From the NCBI GenBank assembly GCA_947466515.1, contig CANIEM010000013.1, positions 1 to 38,506 of the forward strand: a stretch of 38,506 bases of DNA. The letters are read 5' to 3'. A program made the translations under genes and the position numbers. The stretch comes from Verrucomicrobia subdivision 6 bacterium. Its GTDB lineage: Bacteria > Verrucomicrobiota > Verrucomicrobiia > Methylacidiphilales > Verrucolacustridaceae. Shown in pieces: positions 7,192 to 16,779 of the stretch. The notes under the pieces are model-generated. The model did no database searches. It was not told where the DNA came from and saw only the letters and a list, made by a program, of their open reading frames with translations. Position 1 is the stretch's first letter. Every line of letters begins with the position of its first letter.

Positions 7192-7878
7192 TCAGTCGCT
7201 CAGCTCCACATTCCAGTAGGCAAGATCGAGAAAGTGGCGCCAGGTGTCTGGACCATTACGAGATATCTGTACGTTCAGGAAAGTCCGCAATTTCGGGCGC
7301 TTAGGCTTGCGAATTAATTTCATCGAGGCCTCCGGCGGGCGACGGTTACCTTTGCGGGTATTACAGGGAATGCAGGAGCAGACCACGTTCTCCCACGTGG
7401 TGGTGCCTCCATGATGTCGAGGAACCACATGATCCAAGTTAAGATCCCGCTTATCTTTTTTCTCTCCGCAATACTGACAGGTGTAAGAATCCCTCTCGAA
7501 AATGTTTTGGCGGGTTAATTTCACCTCCTTTTTCGGAATCCGATCAAAAAGCATCAGGACGATGACCCGCGGGATTCGGATGCGAAAGTTGATGGTGTGA
7601 AGGGAATCCTCCCCCTCGTAATCTTGGCTGAGATCCCGCCACCGATTAAAGTCGAAGGTGCTGAAATCGTCCCCTTGCCCATTTCCCTCCACCACTTGAG
7701 CATGCCCCATATAAAGCAGGCTGAAGGCCCGGCGAACGGAACAGATGTGCACCGCCTGCCAGAAGCGGTTCAGCACAAGGACCCCTTGGGGGATGGCCAT
7801 CTCCATAGATTCATGTTTAGACGATAGAAAGTTATCGTCAACGAGGGTGATTTTCTCTTGATCCGCTCCCCGTTTCAT
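7192..7878 (-). CDS. HNH endonuclease family protein
   Basis: About 228 residues. The HNH core is complete: a zinc pair in CQYCG (C134, C137), LNLDHVVPRHHGG with the catalytic His near 150, TWENVV with the Asn near 164, and the second zinc pair in CSCIPCNTRKG. The N-terminal ~120 residues (VLVLNRFWQAVHICSVRRAF) match the conserved front part of a widespread family of stand-alone HNH proteins found outside mobile introns. Its cellular role is unknown; a nicking or DNA-processing function is inferred from the fold. Start choice is uncertain: ATG at 7876-7878 has no clear ribosome binding site, and ATGs at 7806 and 7800 lie closer to the conserved part. It is divergent from the TPR gene, with 22 bases between the start codons. 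Confidence 0.85.
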   Translation of the reverse strand: MKRGADQEKITLVDDNFLSSKHESMEMAIPQGVLVLNRFWQAVHICSVRRAFSLLYMGHAQVVEGNGQGDDFSTFDFNRWRDLSQDYEGEDSLHTINFRIRIPRVIVLMLFDRIPKKEVKLTRQNIFERDSYTCQYCGEKKDKRDLNLDHVVPRHHGGTTTWENVVCSCIPCNTRKGNRRPPEASMKLIRKPKRPKLRTFLNVQISRNGPDTWRHFLDLAYWNVELSD

Positions 7879-7900
7879 CGCCTAATTCATCCCCTTGTTC

Positions 7901-9652
7901 ATGAAGATATCCCCATGGATCCTTTTGCTGGTCTGCGCCGCTTGGTGGGTTCCGGTTTTGGGTCATACCGCAGCCTCCCCCCAAGATGATTACCTACAGA
8001 TTTACGTCATGATCCAAGATGGCGACAGGTTGGCCACCGCAGGACAAAACTCCCAAGGTCGCGAAAAGTTTGAAAACGCCTTAAGTCGACTCGAAAAATT
8101 GAAGAACGAGAATCCTGAGTGGGAACCGACCATCGTCAAATATCGGATTAAATATTTGAATGAGAAACTGGAGGCGATGAAAGCGGTCAAAGATTCTGCC
8201 CCCGCGGTGGCCGCCCCTGCCGCCAAGCCCGCACCCGCCAGCGCCCCCGCGGAAAAAACCGCTCCTGCTCCTCAATCCTCAGAATCTTTGCCTGCAACCA
8301 CCCCGAAGTCGGTCGCCCCTCCCGTGGCCAGCGATGATCCTTCGGCCCTCCGCCAAAAAATCATCAGCTTATCGGGAGAACTCGAGTCGGCCCGGACTGA
8401 GTTGCGCCAAGCCAAAAGCGATCTCGATTTGGCAGTCTCCGACAAAAAACAGCTTCAGGAAAAACTTTCTGCTGTACCGACCGCGCCTTCGGCGGACGCC
8501 AACTTAACAAAGCTGCAGGATGAAAACAGTGCTCTTCGCACAAAACTGACCAGCGCAGAGGATAGCCTGAAGAAGGCAGCGGGGGGCGAACTTGCAGGCG
8601 AAATGTCTTCTTTGCGAGGACAGGTCGATGCCCTGGAAAAGAAACTTGCCGAAGCCAATGGAAAATCTGCTGAGCTGACCCGCGCCAACGAAGATTACAA
8701 GAAGCAGATCTCGAGCTTAACCGCCCAACTTCAGCAAACTGGCGCGGCCGGCAAATCGGACGGGGCCTTGGCCAAGGAAAACACCATGCTCCGCGGAATT
8801 TTGGATCGGCAACTCAAAGAGCAAGCACGGCGGGAAGCCGCTCGCCGCTTGGTGCTCGACGAGTTTAAGAACCTGGCTGTTTCTACGGAGGCCCTCAAAA
8901 CTCAAATGGACGTCTTGAGCTCGCCCTTAGTGGCGTTGACCAACGATGAAGAGAGCATGCTGAAAGTTTCTGCCCCTTCCCTAGTGGCAGCCGAACCCGC
9001 CGCACCCGCGGCCGCTGCTACTACGGGAACCGCCACGCTGGCCAGCCCAGCGGAAAAACCCGTCAGTCCCGAAAGTTTTTCCGAGAAGCCAAGGATTCCT
9101 GAGGAATTTAAGGAGACGGCAGCCAAAGCTACCGCTCTTTACAATGAGAAGAAGTTCGACGAGTCAGCTGCGGCCTATGAGCAGATTTTGGTAAAATATC
9201 CACAGTCGATCTACGCGCTCTCCAATCTAGGAGTGGTTCGTTTCCAGCAGCAAAAATATCCCGAGGCGGAAAAAGCCTTGCGGGAAGCCATTCGCGTAGC
9301 CCCGAACGACGCCTTCTCTCACTCGGTTCTAGGTATTTCCCTAGTCCAACAAGAGAAGTATGACGATGCCATCCAAGTACTAAGCCGGGCAGTGGCCCTC
9401 GATCCCAATGATGCAAAAACCCGCAATTATCTGGGAATTTCCTCGTCTCGTAGAGGCCTGCAAGAGGCCGCCGAGCAGGAGTGCACGAAGGCGATTGAAC
9501 TGGACGAAGGCTATGGGGACGCTCACTTCAATCTCGCGGTGATTTACGCAACCAAGACCCCTCCGACCAAGGAGCTGGCGAAGAGACACTACAATCGAGC
9601 CTTGGAACTCGGGGTGCCAAAAGATCCTGAGCTCGAAAAATTGCTGAACTAA
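7901..9652 (+). CDS. Exported coiled-coil protein with C-terminal TPR repeats
   Basis: A 583-residue protein. It starts with a signal peptide (MKISPWILLLVCAAWWVPVL, then an Ala-containing cleavage region), followed by a short helical domain, an Ala/Pro-rich linker (about 95-145), a long heptad-like coiled coil (about 145-300), a second Ala/Pro-rich linker, and about four TPR motifs in the last ~190 residues (AAAYEQILVKYPQSIYALSNL; YPEAEKALREAIRVAPNDA; YDDAIQVLSRAVALDPND). TPRs indicate protein-protein scaffolding in the periplasm. The partner is unknown. I prefer ATG at 7901 to the in-frame TTG two codons upstream. No ribosome binding site is evident. The stop codon overlaps the stop of the convergent histidine kinase gene. 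Confidence 0.82.
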   Translation: MKISPWILLLVCAAWWVPVLGHTAASPQDDYLQIYVMIQDGDRLATAGQNSQGREKFENALSRLEKLKNENPEWEPTIVKYRIKYLNEKLEAMKAVKDSAPAVAAPAAKPAPASAPAEKTAPAPQSSESLPATTPKSVAPPVASDDPSALRQKIISLSGELESARTELRQAKSDLDLAVSDKKQLQEKLSAVPTAPSADANLTKLQDENSALRTKLTSAEDSLKKAAGGELAGEMSSLRGQVDALEKKLAEANGKSAELTRANEDYKKQISSLTAQLQQTGAAGKSDGALAKENTMLRGILDRQLKEQARREAARRLVLDEFKNLAVSTEALKTQMDVLSSPLVALTNDEESMLKVSAPSLVAAEPAAPAAAATTGTATLASPAEKPVSPESFSEKPRIPEEFKETAAKATALYNEKKFDESAAAYEQILVKYPQSIYALSNLGVVRFQQQKYPEAEKALREAIRVAPNDAFSHSVLGISLVQQEKYDDAIQVLSRAVALDPNDAKTRNYLGISSSRRGLQEAAEQECTKAIELDEGYGDAHFNLAVIYATKTPPTKELAKRHYNRALELGVPKDPELEKLLN

Positions 9653-11319
9653 GTTTTTGGATTTACCCAGCTGGGTAATCGCAGTTCCACTTTCGTTCCT
9701 TGGCTAGGCTTCGATTCTACCCGCACCGTACCACCATGGGCTTCAACCGTACGACGAACTAAGGCCATCCCCAATCCCGTACCCCCAGGACGCCGCGAAA
9801 GAAAAGGCTCAAAGAGTCGGGCGGTAACCTCTTTTCCCATGCCCCGACCCGTGTCTTGCACAAGTAGCGCCACTTCCTCCTGCCGCGCAAGAACCTGCAG
9901 CGTCAAAGTCCCGCCTGGGCTCATCGATTCCAAGGCATTAAGCACAAGATTGAGAACTGCTTGTTCAAGTTGCGAGCGATCCCCTCGAATCTCAACCGGA
10001 CCCGCGGATGGAAATTTTAAGAGCAAACGAATCCCACCCAAGGAAAGTTTACTCCGAGTCAAGAGGGCGACCTCACTCATAATTTCCGCTGCGTTGACCG
10101 CCCCAATCAGCGGATCCGCTGAGCGGGCGAAATTAAGGATTCGATCAAGAATGCTATTCATTTGCCCAAGCTTGGTCTCAATCAGGCTTAAATCCTTCAT
10201 TTGTTCGGGGCTGGTTTGGAGTCCGCGAATCGCGGTATGCCAAAGCATTCGGATCACCGCCAAAGGGTTGCGGACTTCATGAGCCACTTCAGCCGCTAGC
10301 ATCCCTAAGGAAGAGAGCCTCTCGCGACCCCGCAGCTCTTCTTCCGTCTGATCGAGGCGCGCGGCGAGCTTGGCCCGCTTGAGGGCTGCCGCCGCCAATC
10401 CCGCTAGTCCTTCGATAAGACGAATTTCCGCATCGGAAAATCGCCGCGATGCTTTTGTTCCAACACAAAGAACACCGACCGCTTCGTTTTTCTCAGCCAA
10501 AGGAACAGCCAAAAAAGAGATGATTCCTTCCTGTCGAATCAGTTCCATATGCGGATCTTGCGGACTCTCCGCCACAGTGCTGACCGAGAAAGGTCTGCGC
10601 CGACGCACAACATATCCTAAAACTGTCTCAAAAGTCGAAAGAGCAGGCTGCGCTTGGTAACGACGCGATCCACCATGGGATAATTCCAGCCTTAATACTT
10701 GCGAGGCTGGGTCCAATAAAAAAAGAGAGGCTAAATTTGCCCCGCACAGACGCGCGGATTCTTGCGTCACTCGCCGAAGAATGGCCGCTGGAGTCTCCTC
10801 TGCCCCAATAGCGGCCCCAACCTCCGCCAGTGCTGCGGCCCGTTGGCTCTCTTCGCGTGTCCCGGCCAACCGCCATGCCAAGCTGAGCCAACCCGCCGCC
10901 TCTGCAGCAAATGCCGCCAAGATGTTTTCTTGTCCTACTTGAAAATACTTTTTCTTACGAGTCCCCACGACCAGTACCCCTAGAAGATTATCTCCTTCAC
11001 TCATTGGAGCGGCCATCTCACTACCGCCCCGACCCAGCCCGCCTGGTATTTTTTGCAAGTCTGCCCGGGCAGCGGTCCCTCGACTGGCGACCCATCCGAC
11101 AACTCCTTCTCCCAAGCGTAGTCGTTTTTTCCTGACAGCCGCAGCTACCCCTACCGCGACCTCAATTTCCAAATCTCCACGAGTCGGATTGAGAAGGTAA
11201 AAGGCCGCTCTCTCAATTTTAAATTCCTTTTTAAGGCAGGTCAGAATTCGATCAGCGAGCTTTTCGGGGTCCTTTAAATCCTTTGGACAAATCCCCAGTG
11301 AATGAGGACCTGCCCTCAT
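9649..11319 (-). CDS. Two-component sensor histidine kinase with two GAF domains
   Basis: A 556-residue soluble kinase. Residues ~20-155 and ~165-310 look like two GAF domains (for example LGVLVVGT and VGVLCVGT before the final helix). A HisKA dimerisation domain follows, with the phospho-acceptor H347 in AEVAHEVRNPLAV. The ATP-binding domain then has all boxes: N box (LEQAVLNLVLNALES), G1 (QDTGRGM), F (RLFEPF) and G2 (GGTGLGMAL). No membrane segment is seen, so it should sense a cytoplasmic signal. The ATG at 11317-11319 overlaps the glnD stop (ATGA), so it is translated with GlnD, which suggests a nitrogen-status or NtrB-like role. No response regulator gene lies in the window. The C-terminus overlaps a convergent gene. 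Confidence 0.93.
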   Translation of the reverse strand: MRAGPHSLGICPKDLKDPEKLADRILTCLKKEFKIERAAFYLLNPTRGDLEIEVAVGVAAAVRKKRLRLGEGVVGWVASRGTAARADLQKIPGGLGRGGSEMAAPMSEGDNLLGVLVVGTRKKKYFQVGQENILAAFAAEAAGWLSLAWRLAGTREESQRAAALAEVGAAIGAEETPAAILRRVTQESARLCGANLASLFLLDPASQVLRLELSHGGSRRYQAQPALSTFETVLGYVVRRRRPFSVSTVAESPQDPHMELIRQEGIISFLAVPLAEKNEAVGVLCVGTKASRRFSDAEIRLIEGLAGLAAAALKRAKLAARLDQTEEELRGRERLSSLGMLAAEVAHEVRNPLAVIRMLWHTAIRGLQTSPEQMKDLSLIETKLGQMNSILDRILNFARSADPLIGAVNAAEIMSEVALLTRSKLSLGGIRLLLKFPSAGPVEIRGDRSQLEQAVLNLVLNALESMSPGGTLTLQVLARQEEVALLVQDTGRGMGKEVTARLFEPFLSRRPGGTGLGMALVRRTVEAHGGTVRVESKPSQGTKVELRLPSWVNPKT

Positions 11320-14042
11320 CGACTCACCCCTTCTTTCAATCGTTGCAACAAACGGGACTGCCGAGCGGGATCAGTAATCGGAAGACCCTCTCCATCCACT
11401 AGGATAAATGTGTCCAAAGCGGCACCTTTCTCGGTCGTGATTCGCGCTCCTGAGATGTGTATTCCTTCGTCTGAAATCACGTTGGTCAAAGTGTGAAGCA
11501 AGCCAACACGATCTGGAGCCTCAACGTGCATCAGCGTCCTTCCCGGCTCACTTTCTAGATCCCAGCGAAGACTTGTAGGAAACTCCGCTTCCCCTAATGC
11601 TTTCTGCCAAAGAGTGGGCCCCTGTCCTGCCAGACGCATGGCGAGATCATCCTCCGTTTTCTGCAACGACTCTGTCAGAGCTTTTTCGAAATTATCTCGA
11701 TCGACCCGATGACTGACTGGCTCCATACGGTCGCTGCAAACCCGAAAGGTATCGATGACCACATCATCCTGACGCGTAAAGATATTCGCGCTGAGAATAT
11801 TCAGCCCAGCCACCGCAAAACTACCAGCGATCTTGCTGAAAAGTTTTTCTCGATTCCAAGTAACCACCAAAACTTCGGTATGGCCCTCTTCGGGATGATC
11901 TGTCCACTCGACCAACGGAACGAGGGCATCTTGCCCGGAGACCCGCTGGACAAGAAAGTTATGAATCGCCCGAATATGTCGCGCCACCAATTCTGCAGGG
12001 CACTGCCGAAGATAGGACGGTCCCATCTGCTCGAGATGCTTCTGACCTTCCTCATGCGAGAACTGGTCCGCCAAGATTGTCTTCACCTGATCCATTCGCG
12101 CGAGGCGCTTTTTCTCCTCTGCCAGAAGAAACTCCTCCTCTCCTCCCAGCATGCGTAGGGTCCGCCGATAAAGATCCCAAACCAAAAGCTCCCGCCAGCT
12201 CGACCAGTTGTTTCGACCCGCAACCGCGCGCACATCAGCAGCCGAAATCAGCATGAGTAGAGAAAGTTTTTCCTCGTCTTGCACAATCCGTGCCAAAGCT
12301 CGAATCGTTTCTGGCTCATCCAAGTCTTTTCTCGCAAAGGTGCTCAGGGTCATGTGGTGATCAACCAGAAAAGTCATTAAATTGAGTTCTCGACCCCAGA
12401 AATGAAATCGGCGGGCCACCAAAGCCGCGTTGGTTGCTCCAGCTTCTTCATGGTTTCGGGATAGCTCAGCCTTGCCCGTATCGTGAAGCAAAACGGCCAA
12501 AACGAGAATTTCAGGAGATTCTACCTTTGCGTAAAGATCTGCGTATTTTCGCAGATCAGGCTCTGTCGAGCCGAGCATGGCATCCAGCTGTTCTAGACAA
12601 ACTAAAGTATGTTCGTCCGCAGTGTAGCGGTGAAAGAATTCGTGCTGCACAAGACAGGTCAAGGGAGCAAATTCTGGAATCATCAGACCAAGAATTCCGT
12701 GTTCATGCATCAGTCGAAGAATCCTGGCAACTTTTCCTTTCTGGCGAAGAATATGCAAAAAGGTTTCCTGGACTTCCTTTTCGTGGGTTAACTCTGCCGT
12801 GATCAGGCCAATGTTGGCCCGCAGGAGTGAACTCAATTCGCTACTCGGGACAGATCCTTGATCTTGCAGAATACGGAATATTCGAATCAGTCGGGCAGGA
12901 TCTTGCACGAAAACTTGTGGATTTTCTGCGCTTAACTCTGCCCCGGCAAGAACGAAGCCGTCTACCGCTCGACGGGTCCCCTGCCACCCCGCAAAGAATG
13001 ACCAAAGACCGCGGGGTTTTCCCAGGCGCTGCTGGCAGAGACGTGTCGAGGCTGAGTTACAAATCAGATGAATCGCTCGCATGTGCCCGTAAACCTCTCG
13101 CATCAGCGCTTCGCTTTTCCGCAGAATATTAGGCTGCGGGTAGCCCATTGCTTCAGCTAATGCTCCCTGATATCGAAGGGTGAGAATATCTCCTGGTCCG
13201 CCTTGAAGCTGGTGCAACCAATCTCTCAGGGTCATAAGAAATTCAAACGCTTTCTCGGCTTGAGCAACTTCCGCCAATCCCAACCAACCTTTCTTCCCGA
13301 GTTCTTCAAGCGTAGCCCCCTCTTCAGTCACACGCCCCACCCAACGAAGATTATGGAAATCTCTTAGCCCACCCACCCCCGATTTTATATTGGGTTCTTG
13401 CATAAAAAGTGTTCCTCCCTCTTTCTCATGACGCGCACTTTGATTTTGCAACCGCCACGCCAAGTAACCCTCCACGTTATTTTTCAGGCTACGCCGCAGA
13501 TACTCCACCTGGCTTTTTTCCCAAAGAGTAGTGGACCCCGCTAAATATCGTGCATCGATCAATGCCGTCTTGATCATCGGCTCCGCTTCCGCACGGTCGA
13601 TTGTCTCAGCTATGGTTCGACAAGCGTGCCCGACTTTGCATCCCATATCCCAAAGCCCATAGAGCACCCGCTTGACCACTTCCTCCGCGGCTCGATTGGA
13701 AGTTCCTTCCCGAATGAAAACGAGATCGATATCACTCGCTGGACTCATTTCCTCACGACCAAAACCACCCACAGCTCCCAGAACCAGCCCATCGCCACAA
13801 TCTACACCCCCACCGCATTTCCAAAGACGGACAAGCACCGCGGAAAGTATCGCCGCCCTCTCATGAGCTAAACCCAATCCTGGTGCCCCCGCATGGGATT
13901 TTTCCGCCAATCGCTTCTCCGCTTCAAGCAATTCCTGGCGAACCAGACCCATTTCGCCCTGTCCGAGAAGCCCACCCTCCCCAGTGTGTTTAACTTCTGC
14001 GGAATCGGGCAGAGCTGAATCGGAACTCAACTCTGGGGTCAC
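11316..14042 (-). CDS. glnD: [Protein-PII] uridylyltransferase/uridylyl-removing enzyme
   Basis: GlnD adds UMP to PII proteins when glutamine is low and removes it when glutamine is high, and so signals nitrogen status. The 908-residue product is full length with all domains in order: nucleotidyltransferase (GGFGREEMSPASDIDLVF at ~92-109, metal aspartates near 104 and 106), a central helical region, an HD hydrolase domain (HTLVCLEQLD and VLLHDTGKAELS), and two C-terminal ACT domains (TEVLVVTWNREKLFSKIAG and TLMHVEAPDRVGLLHTLTNV). The GTG start at 14040-14042 overlaps the rng stop (GTGA), and the stop overlaps the histidine kinase start. No gene for PII (glnB/glnK) is in the window. Confidence 0.97.
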   Translation of the reverse strand: MTPELSSDSALPDSAEVKHTGEGGLLGQGEMGLVRQELLEAEKRLAEKSHAGAPGLGLAHERAAILSAVLVRLWKCGGGVDCGDGLVLGAVGGFGREEMSPASDIDLVFIREGTSNRAAEEVVKRVLYGLWDMGCKVGHACRTIAETIDRAEAEPMIKTALIDARYLAGSTTLWEKSQVEYLRRSLKNNVEGYLAWRLQNQSARHEKEGGTLFMQEPNIKSGVGGLRDFHNLRWVGRVTEEGATLEELGKKGWLGLAEVAQAEKAFEFLMTLRDWLHQLQGGPGDILTLRYQGALAEAMGYPQPNILRKSEALMREVYGHMRAIHLICNSASTRLCQQRLGKPRGLWSFFAGWQGTRRAVDGFVLAGAELSAENPQVFVQDPARLIRIFRILQDQGSVPSSELSSLLRANIGLITAELTHEKEVQETFLHILRQKGKVARILRLMHEHGILGLMIPEFAPLTCLVQHEFFHRYTADEHTLVCLEQLDAMLGSTEPDLRKYADLYAKVESPEILVLAVLLHDTGKAELSRNHEEAGATNAALVARRFHFWGRELNLMTFLVDHHMTLSTFARKDLDEPETIRALARIVQDEEKLSLLMLISAADVRAVAGRNNWSSWRELLVWDLYRRTLRMLGGEEEFLLAEEKKRLARMDQVKTILADQFSHEEGQKHLEQMGPSYLRQCPAELVARHIRAIHNFLVQRVSGQDALVPLVEWTDHPEEGHTEVLVVTWNREKLFSKIAGSFAVAGLNILSANIFTRQDDVVIDTFRVCSDRMEPVSHRVDRDNFEKALTESLQKTEDDLAMRLAGQGPTLWQKALGEAEFPTSLRWDLESEPGRTLMHVEAPDRVGLLHTLTNVISDEGIHISGARITTEKGAALDTFILVDGEGLPITDPARQSRLLQRLKEGVSR

Positions 14043-15610
14043 TCCAGGAGCTGTTCCGTCGCGGAGTTAAAGATTTTATAGTCTTCGACATTCGCATTGG
14101 GGTCTGCCTTGAAGCTGAACTGGCCCGTCGAGCGACGCTGCAACTGAGCCAGAAGCTCATCGTCCTCCGTACGCAAACGGTTCAGCACATTAGGATTCAC
14201 TACCACCCGAATTTCCGGCACATCAGGATGCATGCGGAAAATACGACTAATCTCACGCTGAATTTCAACGCTCATCGTTTCAAGCGACTTCACCATTCCT
14301 TTTCCACGGCAGCAAGGGCATTCCATCGTGACCGCTTTGCGAATACTTTCCTGAACCCGTTGCCGCGTCATCTCGAGCAAGCCCAACTGAGAAATGGGCA
14401 AGGTGTTGGTCCGTGCCCGATCCCTTCGCAAGCACTGCTTGAACTTTTCATAAACAGCAATCTGATCTCGGCGAGCACGCATATCGATAAAGTCGACCAC
14501 GATAATGCCGCCCAAGTTCCTCAACCTTAACTGCCGAGCCGCTTCCTCTGCCGCTTCTAGGTTCGTGCGCAGAATAGTATCGTCGTGATCCTTGCCCCCG
14601 CGCGACTTGCCAGTATTCACGTCAATCGAGACTAATGCCTCCGTTTCATCCACCACTAAATAAGCGCCAGATTTCAGCCAAATCTGTCGACGGAAGGCAT
14701 TTTCAATTTGCCGATTTACACCGTACGCCTCGAACAATGGCTCCGGAGCCAGATGCCTTTTCACTTTGCGCAGGGAGCGCTTCGAAATGGCACCGACAAT
14801 TTCACGGACGCGCTTTTCGGCGTCCTCATTATCCACGAGCACTTCGTCGACTTCTTCTGTAAGAAAATCACGCACCGCCCTCTCCACCAAATCAGGTTCT
14901 TCCAAAAGAACCGCGGGGGCGTTTTTCGTTTTCATCCCTTCTTCCACCTTGCGCCACTGTTCCAAGAGAAGGGCTAGATCGCGAACAAAGTAGCGCGCCT
15001 GAAGTCCCTCTCCATTGGTTCGCAGAATCACCCCCATTCCCTCGGGAACGTCCAGCTCTTGCAAAATTTTCCGTAGCCGGGAGCGCTCTGCAGGATCCTC
15101 AATCTTCCGCGAGACTCCGCTCATTTCTCCAAATGGCATCAGCACGAGATAACGTCCGGGTAAACTAAGATTGGTCGTAACGCGCGCTCCCTTTGTACCA
15201 ATCGGACCTTTATTCACCTGAACAATGACTTCCGCACCAGCGGGGTAAAGTCGCGGAATATCGTTACTCGTAATTCTGGGTTTCCGGCCGCGACTGCCTC
15301 GACGTTCAACCGCTTCAATCTGCTCGTCCATTGCCGCTGGCACCGCATCCCAGAAATGCAGGAAGCCGTTCTTCTCCAGACCAATATCGACAAAAAGAGC
15401 TTTGAGCGAAGGCTCTACGTTGTGCACGCGAGCTTTGTAGATGCTCCCAGATATGCTCCGATCCCCATCGCGCTCAATGGAGAACTCTTCCACCACTCCT
15501 CCCTCAAGGAGTGCGACGCGCTTTTCTAATGGTTCTACCGAAAGAAGCAAACTACGTCGCTCCTCCCGTGCTTTTACACCGAATATTCGTTTAATGGTTT
15601 CCAATATCAT
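14039..15610 (-). CDS. rng: Ribonuclease G/E family endoribonuclease
   Basis: A 523-residue RNase G/E. These enzymes cleave single-stranded AU-rich RNA, process 16S rRNA 5' ends and turn over mRNA. An S1 domain near residues 35-130 (SIYKARVHNVEPSLKALFVD, KNGFLHFWD) contains a basic insertion (ERRGSRGRKPR). The catalytic metal-binding aspartates appear in VSIDVNTGKS and IVVDFIDMR. The zinc-link cysteines are in ECPCCRGKG. It lacks the long C-terminal scaffold of RNase E, so RNase G is the better name. The ATG at 15608-15610 has an AGGAAAGGAA site upstream; a longer frame start overlapping rodA does not fit the family. In E. coli rng also lies near mreBCD. The stop overlaps the glnD start. Confidence 0.94.
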   Translation of the reverse strand: MILETIKRIFGVKAREERRSLLLSVEPLEKRVALLEGGVVEEFSIERDGDRSISGSIYKARVHNVEPSLKALFVDIGLEKNGFLHFWDAVPAAMDEQIEAVERRGSRGRKPRITSNDIPRLYPAGAEVIVQVNKGPIGTKGARVTTNLSLPGRYLVLMPFGEMSGVSRKIEDPAERSRLRKILQELDVPEGMGVILRTNGEGLQARYFVRDLALLLEQWRKVEEGMKTKNAPAVLLEEPDLVERAVRDFLTEEVDEVLVDNEDAEKRVREIVGAISKRSLRKVKRHLAPEPLFEAYGVNRQIENAFRRQIWLKSGAYLVVDETEALVSIDVNTGKSRGGKDHDDTILRTNLEAAEEAARQLRLRNLGGIIVVDFIDMRARRDQIAVYEKFKQCLRRDRARTNTLPISQLGLLEMTRQRVQESIRKAVTMECPCCRGKGMVKSLETMSVEIQREISRIFRMHPDVPEIRVVVNPNVLNRLRTEDDELLAQLQRRSTGQFSFKADPNANVEDYKIFNSATEQLLE

Positions 15611-15645
15611 AGTTGTGTTTCCTTTCCTGAGGGCGCGTTTGAGTT

Positions 15646-16779
15646 TCAACCCAACTGCCGCTGCCTCCAGATGCTTTGCATCAATCCCATCGCGGCCATA
15701 CACACAGCCAAGAAGGTTCCCCCGTAACTTACGAAAGGAAGGGGAATGCCGGTGATCGGTACCACCTTAATTGTCATTCCCACGTTAATGAAAAAGTGTG
15801 TGAAAAGCATTCCCAAAATCCCCCCCGCTAAAAGCCGTCCTGGAAAGTCCGCTGCGTGCCATCCGATCCACGCGATGCAAAGAAGCAATCCTGCCTGCCC
15901 CAGAATTAGAGCCGCCCCCCCGAAAAAACCCCACTCCTCGCCCAGTACGGAAAAAATAAAATCATTGTAGGCAATGTTTTTAGGCAAGAATCCGTAGAGG
16001 TTCTGATCGCCCCGTAAATATCCTTTCCCACTGACTCCTCCCGAGCCAATGGCAATGATTGATTGGCGAATCGTCCAACCCGCACCCAAGGGATCTAAGT
16101 TAGGATCAAAGAAAGTTCGTATCCGATTATTCTGATAAGTCTTCAGGAACGGCAACTCTTTACCCATCTGGCCCACATAAATGTAAATCGCCAAGACCGC
16201 CGCCAAGCCAGCGCCCGCAGGAATCAGGAGATATCGCAATCGGGTGCCGCCCGCAAAAAGAAGACCGAAACACATCGGCATGAAAACCGCGGCCGAACCC
16301 AAATCAGGTTGTCGCAGAATGAGGATCACTGGAATCAAGGCTAGCCCGACAAGAGCCAGAACAGTACGAAACTGCTCCATCCGCTCGCGAAGAGAAACTA
16401 AAAGCGCACATGCTCCTGCAAGAAAAGCTAATTTCATCACTTCGGCAGGCTGAAAGCCAACGGGGCCCAATCGAATCCAACTCTTAGCACCATTTACCTC
16501 TCGCCCGAAGACTAGAACCAAGATCAAGAGAAACAGGCCCGCCGCAAACCAAAGCCACCCTTGGGCTACCCAACGGTGATAATCAGAAAAAGAGAGTAGG
16601 AAAAAACAAACTAGACCCAATCCCACCCATGCCGACTGTTGAATGGCCGCATTGCGCAGATCTGCCGACTCGCTGGTGTGTGTCGCGCTATAGATGACCA
16701 TCACCCCAAACGCGCACAACCCCGTCATCAAAAATAAGCTGGGCCAGTGCAAGCCTCTCCATTTTCGATTTTGGGCCAT
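15646..16779 (-). CDS. rodA: Rod shape-determining SEDS glycosyltransferase RodA
   Basis: RodA polymerises lipid II into glycan strands for side-wall elongation, paired with PBP2. The 377-residue product has about ten membrane segments and the SEDS motifs: GREVNGAKSWIRLGPVGFQP, LRQPDLGSA, and the loop RIRTFFDPNLDPLGAGWTIR containing the presumed catalytic Asp, then SVLGEEWGFFGG and GIPLPFVSYGGTF. The ATG at 16777-16779 overlaps the mrdA stop by one base (TAATG) and has a near-perfect AAGGAGG site about 6 bases upstream. Coupling to mrdA fits the 1:1 RodA-PBP2 complex. Confidence 0.97.
   Translation of the reverse strand: MAQNRKWRGLHWPSLFLMTGLCAFGVMVIYSATHTSESADLRNAAIQQSAWVGLGLVCFFLLSFSDYHRWVAQGWLWFAAGLFLLILVLVFGREVNGAKSWIRLGPVGFQPAEVMKLAFLAGACALLVSLRERMEQFRTVLALVGLALIPVILILRQPDLGSAAVFMPMCFGLLFAGGTRLRYLLIPAGAGLAAVLAIYIYVGQMGKELPFLKTYQNNRIRTFFDPNLDPLGAGWTIRQSIIAIGSGGVSGKGYLRGDQNLYGFLPKNIAYNDFIFSVLGEEWGFFGGAALILGQAGLLLCIAWIGWHAADFPGRLLAGGILGMLFTHFFINVGMTIKVVPITGIPLPFVSYGGTFLAVCMAAMGLMQSIWRQRQLG

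Noticed and set aside
7192-7878. Homing endonuclease, intron or restriction system
   Set aside because: No methyltransferase, specificity subunit, intron or split host gene surrounds this HNH protein; it belongs to a stand-alone family.
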